Shown here: positions 45,680 through 54,191 of the stretch, in pieces
How positions within the stretch are numbered: the stretch's first letter is position 1
How the letters are laid out: the number at the start of each line of letters is the position of its first letter
Origin: an uncultured Prochlorococcus sp.
Lineage (GTDB): Bacteria; Cyanobacteriota; Cyanobacteriia; PCC-6307; Cyanobiaceae
Direction: 5' to 3'
DNA length: 58,123 nucleotides
Assembly (NCBI GenBank): GCA_902625845.1
Contig: CACOCT010000005.1
Span: 1-58,123 of the forward strand
Notes under the pieces: model-generated
Told to the model about the DNA's origin: nothing
The model's input: only the letters and a program-made list of their open reading frames with translations
The model's database searches: none
Position numbers and translations under genes: made by a program

Positions 45680-47581
45680 ATGCAAAAAGGTAAGATTCGA
45701 ATAAATACTGAAAATATTTTTCCAATTATCAAAAAAGCTGTTTATTCAGATCACGAAATATTCTTAAGAGAACTAGTTAGCAATTCAGTTGATGCTATAA
45801 GTAAAAGGAGAATGGCATCCTTTGCTGGAGATTGTGAAAATTGTAAATCACCACAGGTCAAAATTACTTTAGACAGAGAGAAGAATACTCTTACAATTTC
45901 AGATAATGGGATTGGGATGAATGATGAAGAGATAAAAAAATATATTAATCAGGTTGCTTTTTCAAGCGCAGAAGAATTTTTAGAAAAATACAAAAAAGAT
46001 AATGATGAATTCATAGGTCACTTTGGTTTAGGTTTTTACTCTAGTTTTATGGTTTCTGAAAAGGTTGAAATTATTACAAAATCAGCCATAGGAGAAAGCA
46101 AAGCATTTAAATGGTCGTGCGACGGATCGCCAAGTTTTACTTTAGAAGATAGCAAAAGGGAAGAAATTGGAACCGATGTAATTTTATATCTTTTAGATGA
46201 AGAAAAGGAATTTATAGAACCAGCTCGAATTAAATCATTAGTAAAAAAATATTGTGACTTCATGGCTATAGACGTTTTATTGGAAGGTGAATGTATAAAT
46301 AAAAAAAATCCACCTTGGAGAAAAAATCCAAGTGAGCTTAATGATGAAGACTACATTGAGCTATACAAATACTTATATCCTTACCAAGGAGAACCCTTGC
46401 TTTGGATTCATCTAAATACTGATTTTCCATATAATATACAAGGAATCCTATATTTTCCAAAACTTTCTGGCAGAGCAGATTGGGAGAAGGGAGAAATAAA
46501 GTTATTTTGTAATCAAGTTTTTGTAAGCGATTCGATTAAAGAAATTGTTCCAAGATATTTATTACCTTTAAGAGGTGTAATAGATTCTACTGATATCCCT
46601 TTAAATGTGAGTAGAAGCGCTCTACAAACAGATCGAAAAGTAAGGTCAATATCATCATTTATTTCAAAAAAAATTGCTAATAAACTGAAAGATCTATTGA
46701 AAAATGATCCTGAATTTTATGCAGAAATTTGGGATTCAATTTCTGCATTTGTTAAGATTGGTGTAATGGAAGATGAAAGATTCTCTGAACTTGCTCAAAA
46801 CAATATAATTTTTGAGACAAAATTAGGTATAAATTTTGAAAAAGAAAAAGAGATAGAAAACAAATTATTAATTAAGTTCAATGATAAATTTTTTACAACA
46901 TTGGAAAATTACTCTGATAGAAATAAAGATGATGAAGATAATAAAATTATTTATTGCACTGATGAAATTTCGCAATCGAACGCTTTAAATTTATGGATAT
47001 CTAATAACAGAGAGGTTATCAAAGCCGATCCTTTAATAGATGCACAGTTTATTCCTTGGCTAGAAAGTAAAAATGAGAAATATAAATTTCAAAGAGTCGA
47101 TTCTGAAATAAACGATGAATCAGCAAAAGATTCACCTGAAATTGTCGACAAAGATGGAAAATCTAATGCCGACAATATAAAAGAACTTATTTCGAAAGCA
47201 CTAAATAATGAAAAGGTTACAGTCAAGGTTCAATCTCTTAAAAACAATGATGCTCCCCCAGCTTTAATTTTGCTCCCAGAACAAATGAGAAGAATTAATG
47301 ATATGGGTGCATATATGGAACAAAAGATACCTGGATTACCTGAATATCACGTACTATTAGTGAATAAGGACCATCCTTTAATTAATGGCTTAACTAAATT
47401 TTCAGATAAAAAGATAATCTTAAACGAAAAGGATTCTGATGAAAGTTCCCTTACGGGGAGGATAGCAAATCATATTTATGCGATGGCAAAGTTAACTGTA
47501 GGTGGATTAGATCAAAAGCAAATCGTAGATTTACAACTAAATAATGCTGAATTACTAACAGAGTTAATTAATTCAAAATAA
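45680..47581 (+). CDS. htpG: chaperone HtpG (Hsp90)
   Basis: 633 residues. GHKL ATP-binding domain at the N-terminus (FLRELVSNSVDAISKRR, SDNGIGMNDEEI and HFGLGFYSSFMVS). Middle domain catalytic Arg region FVSDSIKEIVPRYLLPLRGV and NVSRSALQTDRKVRSI. C-terminal dimerisation domain to the end. There is no MEEVD tail, as expected in bacteria. It has its own upstream promoter region of about 199 bases. Confidence 0.97.
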   Translation: MQKGKIRINTENIFPIIKKAVYSDHEIFLRELVSNSVDAISKRRMASFAGDCENCKSPQVKITLDREKNTLTISDNGIGMNDEEIKKYINQVAFSSAEEFLEKYKKDNDEFIGHFGLGFYSSFMVSEKVEIITKSAIGESKAFKWSCDGSPSFTLEDSKREEIGTDVILYLLDEEKEFIEPARIKSLVKKYCDFMAIDVLLEGECINKKNPPWRKNPSELNDEDYIELYKYLYPYQGEPLLWIHLNTDFPYNIQGILYFPKLSGRADWEKGEIKLFCNQVFVSDSIKEIVPRYLLPLRGVIDSTDIPLNVSRSALQTDRKVRSISSFISKKIANKLKDLLKNDPEFYAEIWDSISAFVKIGVMEDERFSELAQNNIIFETKLGINFEKEKEIENKLLIKFNDKFFTTLENYSDRNKDDEDNKIIYCTDEISQSNALNLWISNNREVIKADPLIDAQFIPWLESKNEKYKFQRVDSEINDESAKDSPEIVDKDGKSNADNIKELISKALNNEKVTVKVQSLKNNDAPPALILLPEQMRRINDMGAYMEQKIPGLPEYHVLLVNKDHPLINGLTKFSDKKIILNEKDSDESSLTGRIANHIYAMAKLTVGGLDQKQIVDLQLNNAELLTELINSK

Positions 47582-47622
47582 AACTCAATATGATAAAATT
47601 TAATAAATTATTTGGTTGAAAT

Positions 47623-47859
47623 ATGTCTAGGGTTTGCGAACTTACAGGTGCAAAAGCTAATAATGGTATGGCTGTTAGTCATTCACATATCAGAACAAAG
47701 AAATTACAACAAGTAAATTTACAAAAAAGAAGATTATGGTGGCAAGAAGGTAATAAATGGGTGACTATGAAAATCAGTACAAAGGCACTTAAATCCATTC
47801 AAAAAGTTGGATTAAATAAATTTGCAAAAATTCAAGGTGTGGATCTAAGCAAATTTTAA
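47623..47859 (+). CDS. rpmB: 50S ribosomal protein L28
   Basis: 78 residues. [20 protein letters not shown], then the NLQKRRLWW block and a basic C-terminus ending in GVDLSKF identify L28. 41 bases after htpG and 7 before the PrxQ gene. Confidence 0.98.
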   Translation: MSRVCELTGAKANNGMAVSHSHIRTKKLQQVNLQKRRLWWQEGNKWVTMKISTKALKSIQKVGLNKFAKIQGVDLSKF

Positions 47860-47866
47860 ATAAATA

Positions 47867-48400
47867 ATGAGAAAGTTTTTTTTAAGTCTAATAATTCTTT
47901 TCTCAATTTTTATTTATCAACCAAGACTGTATGCATTTGATTTTGCTCCAGAAATTGGAGATTTAGCTCCAGATTTCTCCCTAAATGGTGTTAATACCAA
48001 ATTTAAAAACAAAACAAAATGGGATTTAAAAGATTTTAAAGATAAATGGCTTATATTATATTTTTATCCTAAAGATTTTACAACTGGTTGTACGATTGAA
48101 GCAAAAGGTTTTTCTGATCTTAAGAATAAATTCTCCAAATACAATGCCGAGATAGTTGGTATAAGCGCTGATAATGAAGAATCTCATGATAGTTTTTGTA
48201 ATTCAAAAGCTATAAACTATACTTTATTATCTGATTCAAATGGAAAAGTAAGTGAAAAATACGGCTCTTGGATACCTCCTTATTCAGATCGGAATACTTT
48301 TTTAATTTCACCAGAAGGAACAATTATCTATAGATGGATAAGTGTCACTCCTACTAATCATGCAAAAGAAGTATTTAAAGTTTTAGAAAAGAATTTATAA
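47867..48400 (+). CDS. peroxiredoxin Q/BCP with signal peptide (predicted lumenal/periplasmic)
   Basis: 177 residues. Residues 1-23 form a signal peptide ending at LYA. The peroxidatic cysteine is C75 in FTTGCTIEAKGF. The usual PrxQ resolving cysteine five residues on is replaced by K80, but C111 (DSFCNSK) lies 36 residues after C75, the spacing of the helix-3 type of PrxQ. It is therefore likely a 2-Cys enzyme of that subtype rather than a dead one. Placement just before DUF2499, DUF3593 and psaK suggests thylakoid peroxide defence. Confidence 0.92.
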   Translation: MRKFFLSLIILFSIFIYQPRLYAFDFAPEIGDLAPDFSLNGVNTKFKNKTKWDLKDFKDKWLILYFYPKDFTTGCTIEAKGFSDLKNKFSKYNAEIVGISADNEESHDSFCNSKAINYTLLSDSNGKVSEKYGSWIPPYSDRNTFLISPEGTIIYRWISVTPTNHAKEVFKVLEKNL

Positions 48401-48404
48401 AATT

Positions 48405-48707
48405 TTGCACGAATTATCTTTTGCTACTTGGGTTATTCATATATCGAGTGTACTCGAATGGGTAGTTGCTATATTTATTATTAATCAAATTAGTTCCTAC
48501 AATAATTATAATTATTTTTTTTGGCTGGGATTAGCAATGATTCCAAATCTAATCGGAGCAATGTGCGCTATAACTTGGCATATATATGATAATCCGATGC
48601 AATTATATGGTTTAGTTTCTTTACAAGGTATTTTTACAACCATTGGAAATTCAACATTAGCAGTGGCTTCGTTTTATTTATATAAGAATTCAAGTTATTA
48701 TGAGTAA
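48405..48707 (+). CDS. DUF2499 family membrane protein
   Basis: 100 residues, TTG start 4 bases after the PrxQ stop. About three transmembrane helices (FATWVIHISSVLEWVVAIFI; FFWLGLAMIPNLIGAMCAIT; LQGIFTTIGNSTLAVASFYLY). The motif WHIYDN after the second span is characteristic. Family members occur in cyanobacteria and plastids, usually beside DUF3593, as here. Function unknown; a thylakoid role is inferred from distribution and from the neighbouring psaK. Confidence 0.9.
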   Translation: MHELSFATWVIHISSVLEWVVAIFIINQISSYNNYNYFFWLGLAMIPNLIGAMCAITWHIYDNPMQLYGLVSLQGIFTTIGNSTLAVASFYLYKNSSYYE

Positions 48708-49035
48708 TTACATAAAAGAAATATTTGATAAACTATCAACCATAGATAATAATTATATTTTTATAATTTCGATAATCCCCTACTCAATTTTTCTTTTTTA
48801 TCTTTACAAAAACCCGAAAATAAGTAAAACAATAAAAATAGGCTTTTCATTAACATTACTCTTTGTCTTAATAACAATTATTTTTTCAATTATTTCCTTA
48901 ACTATATATGATAAATCACTTGTTGAAATTGATTCGTTACATGGCCTAGCAGAATCATTTTTAACAATAACCGATTTTATAATTTTATTAGGATTTATAA
49001 ACTTTTTAAAGAAAATTGAAGTAAAAAACTCTTAA
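48700..49035 (+). CDS. DUF3593 family membrane protein
   Basis: 111 residues, ATG start overlapping the DUF2499 stop by 8 bases, so the pair is translationally coupled. Three hydrophobic segments (FIISIIPYSIFLFYLY; FSLTLLFVLITIIFSIISL; FLTITDFIILLGFINFL), with the conserved DSLHGLAESFLT before the last. It is the regular partner of DUF2499 in cyanobacteria, and the two may form one membrane complex. Confidence 0.88.
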   Translation: MSNYIKEIFDKLSTIDNNYIFIISIIPYSIFLFYLYKNPKISKTIKIGFSLTLLFVLITIIFSIISLTIYDKSLVEIDSLHGLAESFLTITDFIILLGFINFLKKIEVKNS

Positions 49036-49100
49036 GAAATATACAAATTCTTCGTAAATAAACACAAAATGATGCAAAATAGTGTTATTGAACAATTATT

Positions 49101-49364
49101 ATGATTAATACTATATTTGCAGCGGCTTCAGCGCCAGCAACATTTGAATGGTCACCAAAATGTGCTCTTGTAATGATTACTTGTAATATACTTGCATATG
49201 CAATTGCAAGAGCAACAATTAGAAAACCAAATGAAGGTTTTGCTATGCCAAATGCAAGATTTTTTGGAGGATTAAGTCATGGTGCATTCGTAGGAGCCAA
49301 TTGCTTAGGACATCTTTTGGGAATCGGTTCAATTTTAGGGTTAGCAGCTAGAGGAGTTCTGTAA
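49101..49364 (+). CDS. psaK: photosystem I subunit PsaK
   Basis: 87 residues, two transmembrane helices (ALVMITCNILAYAIARATI and GAFVGANCLGHLLGIGSILG) joined by a stromal loop with RKPNEGFAMPNARFFGG. Peripheral antenna subunit of PSI that binds chlorophyll and carotenoid at the edge of the complex. The short N-terminus before the first span is consistent with in-membrane insertion without a long precursor. 65 bases from DUF3593, so it may have its own promoter. Confidence 0.96.
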   Translation: MINTIFAAASAPATFEWSPKCALVMITCNILAYAIARATIRKPNEGFAMPNARFFGGLSHGAFVGANCLGHLLGIGSILGLAARGVL

Positions 49365-49388
49365 TCACAGTTAAGAAATTTGTTGATA

Positions 49389-51272
49389 TTAAATTTTAAA
49401 TTTATTTAATATTCTTTCTGACATTTGTTCAGATGTTAATCCTAATGTTTTTTTACTTTGATCAGGAGAAGCATGATCTACTAAAACATCTGGTATTCCC
49501 AACCTAAGGACAGGTATATTGATATCATTATCATTTAATAATTCAACAATTGCAGAACCAAAACCACCAATAATAGTTCCTTCTTCCATAGTTACTACTT
49601 TCTTTATTTTTTGTGCCAATGGTAAAATTAGTTCACGATCTAATGGCCTCACAAATCTTGCATTTATAACACATGGATTTACATCATTCTCTTTTAATAA
49701 AGTAGATGTCTCAACTGCTGCTGCAACCATAGACCCATAAGCAATAATTAAGATATCATCTCCTTCATTGATAATTTCACCTTTACCTATTTCAATTGGC
49801 TCCCAGCCCTCATCCATAGTAGCTACGCCTAAGCCTGATCCACGAGGTATTCGGAGTGCTGTTGGACCATTATGATTTATTGATGTAACTAGCATCCTTT
49901 GAAGCTCTGCTTCATCTTTTGGAGCCATCAAAACAAAATTAGGTATAGACCTCATATAACTAATGTCATATTGACCTTGATGTGTCGGACCATCAGCTCC
50001 AACAATGCCAGCTCTATCTAAAACGAAAGAAACAGGTAATTTCTGAATACCTACATCATGAATAAGTTGATCAAAAGCTCTTTGCAGAAAGGTACTATAA
50101 ATAGCTACTACAGGTTTTAAGCCATCACAGGACATACCTGCGGCAAGTGTAACAGCATGTTGTTCAGCAATGCCTACATCAATATATTGATCCGGAATAT
50201 TTTTCTGTAAGATATCAAGACCAGTACCAGTGGCCATGGCCGCAGTTATTCCAATAACTTTACTATCTTGTTCACATATTTTTAGTAATGTTTGACCGAA
50301 AATCTTACTATAACTACTAGGTTTAGGTTTATTGGATGGAATGGATTTGCCTGTTGTAAGATCAAAAGAAGATTGGGCATGATAACCTACTTGATCAGCC
50401 TCAGCATAAGTATATCCTTTACCTTTAGTAGTGACTACATGCACTAAAACCGGTTTTTTTAATCGATGAGCCGTATTGAAAGTGTTTATTAGATTTGAGA
50501 TATCATGTCCATCAATTGGGCCCATATATGTGAATCCTAACTCTTCAAATACAGCACCAACTTTTGGCACAGCCAATCTTCTAACACTACCTTGGATAGT
50601 TTTAAGTTCTTCTGGAATATCTTTTCCTATAATTGGAATATTCTTAACACTTTCTTGAACACTATTAGATAAGAATTGTAGAGGGGGACTTAACCTTACC
50701 TTATTTAAATAGGTAGATAAGGCACCTACTGGTGGGGAGATTGACATATCATTATCATTAAGAACTACTAAAAAAGGAGTATTGGGGAGAGTTCCAGCAT
50801 GATTAATAGCTTCTAAAGCCATTCCTCCGGTAAGGGCACCATCCCCAATAACTGCTACACATTTATGATCACTTCCATTTTTATCTCTAGCCAGTGCCAT
50901 GCCTAAGGCAGCAGAGATAGAGGTACTGGCATGTCCTGCACCGAAATGATCAAATGAGCTTTCGCTTCTTTTTAGGTAGCCTGCGATTCCTTTTTCCTGC
51001 CTTAATGAATCAAAATCATTGAATCGGCCTGTTATTAATTTATGAGGATATGCCTGATGGCCTACATCCCAAACAACCTTATCAATATCAAGATCTAATG
51101 TTTGATATAAAGCTAATGTCAGTTCAACGACTCCTAATCCTGGTCCAAGATGTCCACCACTTGTAGAAACGACTTGCAAGTGTCTTTCTCTTATCTGAGA
51201 AGCAATTTCTTCAAGTTGTGATACTGTTAAGCCATGAAGCTGATTAGGGTGACTTAACTCACTTAAAAGCAT
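49389..51272 (-). CDS. dxs: 1-deoxy-D-xylulose-5-phosphate synthase
   Basis: 627 residues. A ThDP enzyme that joins pyruvate and glyceraldehyde-3-phosphate, the entry step of the MEP isoprenoid route for carotenoids, phytol and quinones. [16 protein letters not shown] at the N-terminus, [18 protein letters not shown] (ThDP/Mg site) and [18 protein letters not shown] are diagnostic. ATG start; divergent from ilvA with 114 bases between. Confidence 0.98.
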   Translation of the reverse strand: MLLSELSHPNQLHGLTVSQLEEIASQIRERHLQVVSTSGGHLGPGLGVVELTLALYQTLDLDIDKVVWDVGHQAYPHKLITGRFNDFDSLRQEKGIAGYLKRSESSFDHFGAGHASTSISAALGMALARDKNGSDHKCVAVIGDGALTGGMALEAINHAGTLPNTPFLVVLNDNDMSISPPVGALSTYLNKVRLSPPLQFLSNSVQESVKNIPIIGKDIPEELKTIQGSVRRLAVPKVGAVFEELGFTYMGPIDGHDISNLINTFNTAHRLKKPVLVHVVTTKGKGYTYAEADQVGYHAQSSFDLTTGKSIPSNKPKPSSYSKIFGQTLLKICEQDSKVIGITAAMATGTGLDILQKNIPDQYIDVGIAEQHAVTLAAGMSCDGLKPVVAIYSTFLQRAFDQLIHDVGIQKLPVSFVLDRAGIVGADGPTHQGQYDISYMRSIPNFVLMAPKDEAELQRMLVTSINHNGPTALRIPRGSGLGVATMDEGWEPIEIGKGEIINEGDDILIIAYGSMVAAAVETSTLLKENDVNPCVINARFVRPLDRELILPLAQKIKKVVTMEEGTIIGGFGSAIVELLNDNDINIPVLRLGIPDVLVDHASPDQSKKTLGLTSEQMSERILNKFKI

Positions 51273-51386
51273 TATTTAAAATAGTCTATATATAATTTAA
51301 AACGCGAAGTGCCATTTTGAGTGTTTTTTATAAAATAGATTATGTAATGTTTTATTAGATTAATATTTAATGCTAAAAATAACTAT

Positions 51387-52928
51387 ATGAAAGAATATTT
51401 ACAAAAAATTCTCCAAGCGAGGGTATATGAGGTAGCGAAAGAAACTCCTCTAGAGAAAGCAAATATTTTGAGTAAGAGGTTTAATAACAATATTTTCTTA
51501 AAAAGAGAGGATTTACAAGATGTTTTCTCATTTAAAATAAGAGGTGCATTTAATAAGATGAGAAATCTTAGTCAAGATAAATTAAAAAAAGGTGTAATTA
51601 CCTCAAGCGCTGGAAATCATGCTCAAGGAGTAGCACTTAGTGCAATTAAATTAAAATCTAAGGCAACTATCTTAATGCCAATAACAACACCTCAAGTAAA
51701 AATTAAAGCGGTTAGAGAACTTAAAGCTGAGGTAATATTATTTGGTGAGAATTACGATGAATCATACTTAGAAGCTCTTCGCCTTAGTAAAGAAAGAGAT
51801 CTTACTTTTATTCATCCTTTTGATGATATAGAAGTAATTGCTGGTCAAGGTACTATCGCAGTTGAAATAATAAATCAGCTAGGAGATCCTCCAGATTGTA
51901 TTTATGTAGCTGTAGGTGGTGGTGGATTAATAGCTGGAATATTAACTTACATAAAAAATTTATGGCCTACAACAAGGATTATTGGAGTAGAGCCAGAAGA
52001 TGCTGATGCGATGTCAAAATCCTTGAAGGAAGACAAAATAATTGAACTAGAAAATGTTGGTTTATTTGCTGACGGTGTAGCTGTAAAAAAAGTTGGTAAT
52101 TTAACATTTGAAATTACAAAAAAATATGTGGATAAAATTATCACAGTCAATAACGATGAAATCTGTGCAGCAATCAAAGATGTGTTCGAAGAGACTAGAT
52201 CAATACTTGAACCTGCTGGAGCACTATCAATTGCAGGAATGAAAAAAGATATCACTGAAGAAAAATATAATGAACTTAATCTTGTAGCAATAGCCTGTGG
52301 GGCAAATATCAACTTCGAAAGGCTGAGATTCGTTGCGGAAAGGGCCGAATTAGGAGAATATAAAGAGGCTATGATTGCTGTAGAGATACCAGAGAAAGCA
52401 GGAAGTCTAATAGATTTATGTAAATTACTTAAAGAAAGAAATTTAACAGAATTCAGCTATAGAATGTCCAATTCTCAAAATGCACAAATTTTCATTGGAC
52501 TTCAAGTTAATGGATTAGAAGACAAACAATTGTTAATTGAAGAATTCAATAAATCAAAATATAAATTTATTGATATTAGTAATGATGAATTATCTAAAAA
52601 TCATTTAAGACATATGGTAGGAGGAAGATTACCCGCAGGATTTACAGACCATAAAAACAATAATTTAGTAGAAATTTTATATAGATTTGAATTTCCAGAA
52701 AGGCCTGGAGCATTAATGAAATTTTTAAAGAGGATGAAACCTGATTGGAGTATTAGTGTATTTCACTATAGAAATCATGGTGCGGACGTAGGCCGAATTG
52801 TAATTGGAGTATTAATAAATCAAGACTTTATTGAAGACTGGTATAAATTTGTAAATGATCTTGGATATAAATACTGGGATGAATCTAATAACAAAACATA
52901 TAAATTATTTTTAGGTGCATCAACTTAA
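51387..52928 (+). CDS. ilvA: threonine dehydratase (biosynthetic)
   Basis: 513 residues. A PLP enzyme making 2-oxobutanoate for isoleucine. PLP lysine in DVFSFKIRGAFNKM, cofactor phosphate loop VGGGGLIAG, and SSAGNHAQGVALSA. From about residue 325 two ACT-like regulatory domains follow (EKAGSLIDLCKLL; ERPGALMKFLKRM), so feedback inhibition by isoleucine is expected. It works in the same pathway as ilvE in this window. Confidence 0.97.
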   Translation: MKEYLQKILQARVYEVAKETPLEKANILSKRFNNNIFLKREDLQDVFSFKIRGAFNKMRNLSQDKLKKGVITSSAGNHAQGVALSAIKLKSKATILMPITTPQVKIKAVRELKAEVILFGENYDESYLEALRLSKERDLTFIHPFDDIEVIAGQGTIAVEIINQLGDPPDCIYVAVGGGGLIAGILTYIKNLWPTTRIIGVEPEDADAMSKSLKEDKIIELENVGLFADGVAVKKVGNLTFEITKKYVDKIITVNNDEICAAIKDVFEETRSILEPAGALSIAGMKKDITEEKYNELNLVAIACGANINFERLRFVAERAELGEYKEAMIAVEIPEKAGSLIDLCKLLKERNLTEFSYRMSNSQNAQIFIGLQVNGLEDKQLLIEEFNKSKYKFIDISNDELSKNHLRHMVGGRLPAGFTDHKNNNLVEILYRFEFPERPGALMKFLKRMKPDWSISVFHYRNHGADVGRIVIGVLINQDFIEDWYKFVNDLGYKYWDESNNKTYKLFLGAST

Positions 52929-53012
52929 ATAAGACGTTATCTTAGTTTAGATTTTAAAATAACAATCGATCAAATAATTCCAAATGAGAATAATGAAAGA
53001 GATCATAATCTT

Positions 53013-53492
53013 GTGACAAAAATTGAAGCTGTCTTATATTTAAAAGGTAAACCAGTTTCAAAAAAAACTTTATCTGAACTTACGAACTCGAATATAAATT
53101 CTGTAAATGATGCAATTAAGCAACTTTCTGATAAGTATTCTCATTCTTCATCAGCTTTAGAAATTATTAGTAATAATTCTTTAATTTCATTAGAACTTAA
53201 ACAGTCTTTAAATGAATATGTAGAGCATTTATTACCTGCAGAATTAAAAACAGCAGTGCTAAGAACTTTAGCTGTTATTGCTATTAAGAAAAAATTACTA
53301 CAATCTGATTTAATTATTCTCAGAGGTTCAAGTGCTTATGACCATATTAAAGAACTTATAGAAAAAAAATTTATTATCAAAAGGAAACAAAAAGATGGAA
53401 GGTCTTATTGGTTATCATTAACAGATAAGTTTTTTCAAACATTTGCTGTAAGTAATGAATTTCTGTCCAAAATAGGCGAGTCAAAAAAGTAA
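53013..53492 (+). CDS. scpB: segregation and condensation protein B
   Basis: 159 residues, GTG start. It bridges SMC and ScpA in chromosome condensation. The N-terminal winged helix begins IEAVLYLKGKPVSKKTLSEL. A second winged helix contains VLRTLAVIAIKKKLLQSDLI, RGSSAYDHIKELIEKKFI and KQKDGRSYWLSLTDKFFQTF, all family blocks. 84 bases after ilvA. Confidence 0.9.
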   Translation: MTKIEAVLYLKGKPVSKKTLSELTNSNINSVNDAIKQLSDKYSHSSSALEIISNNSLISLELKQSLNEYVEHLLPAELKTAVLRTLAVIAIKKKLLQSDLIILRGSSAYDHIKELIEKKFIIKRKQKDGRSYWLSLTDKFFQTFAVSNEFLSKIGESKK

Positions 53493-53522
53493 ATGTTATT
53501 ATAATTAATATTAATTAGGAAA

Positions 53523-53804
53523 ATGGTTACAGAAATTTTTGCTGTTTTAGGTCAAACATTACAAATATACTCTCTCATCCTTATTGTAAGAGTTTTACTT
53601 ACATGGTTTCCTAGTATAGATTGGAGTAATGGCATTCTTGCTGCAATATGCTCTATTACAGACCCATATCTGAACCTTTTCAGAGGGATCATACCTCCCA
53701 TAGGAGGCTTTGATATTTCTTCAATTTTAGCTTTTTTACTCTTAAATTTTGTTGAAAATTTTGTCAGGGGATTAGCATACTCTCCCTTATTTGTAAGTTA
53801 TTAG
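53523..53804 (+). CDS. YggT family membrane protein
   Basis: 93 residues, two transmembrane helices (LQIYSLILIVRVLLTWFP and ISSILAFLLLNFVENFV) joined by a loop with ITDPYLNLFRGIIPPIGG, the YggT hallmark. Cyanobacterial and plastid relatives (YCF19/CCB3 group) act in cytochrome b6f or photosystem membrane assembly, so this may be such a factor; the short length fits. It ends 1 base from the convergent MazG-like gene. Confidence 0.92.
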   Translation: MVTEIFAVLGQTLQIYSLILIVRVLLTWFPSIDWSNGILAAICSITDPYLNLFRGIIPPIGGFDISSILAFLLLNFVENFVRGLAYSPLFVSY

Positions 53805-53805
53805 A

Positions 53806-54135
53806 TTATCTATCATCTCCTGAGCCAGATATTTTACCTCTAGATAATCTTAAATTTAATTTCTCTAAATTATCTTTAGCTACATCATCTAGAGAAAAAT
53901 TAAATTCGTCGCATAGATTTGATAAATACCACAGAACGTCTCCTAGTTCTTTCTTTAAAGCTAATTTACTTTCATAATCAAAAATTCCATTTTTGTCTCT
54001 CATAACTTTTTTAATCTTCTCAGCAACTTCGCCACTTTCACCAACTAAACCTAGAGTTGGGTATATAAAATTTTTATCTTTATGGGGATAGATGGCTGTT
54101 TTTCTAGCTTCTATTTGATAACTATCAAAATCCAT
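53806..54135 (-). CDS. MazG-like nucleotide pyrophosphohydrolase
   Basis: 109 residues, a single all-alpha NTP-PPase domain. GLVGESGEVAEKIKKVMRD supplies the EExxE-like metal site, and KKELGDVLWYLSNL the second acidic pair. Enzymes of this group split nucleoside triphosphates to monophosphate and pyrophosphate as housecleaning or ppGpp control. It is closer to the short single-domain MazG type than to full MazG (about 260 residues). The substrate is not determined here. Confidence 0.9.
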   Translation of the reverse strand: MDFDSYQIEARKTAIYPHKDKNFIYPTLGLVGESGEVAEKIKKVMRDKNGIFDYESKLALKKELGDVLWYLSNLCDEFNFSLDDVAKDNLEKLNLRLSRGKISGSGDDR

Positions 54136-54191
54136 AGCTTATTAATGAAGTTTTTAATATGATAAATTTAACTTATTCTTGAAAAATTTAT

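Noticed and set aside
51947-52312. 121-aa leftward ORF inside ilvA
   Set aside because: Antisense shadow of the well-supported ilvA frame, with repetitive Ser/Ile composition.
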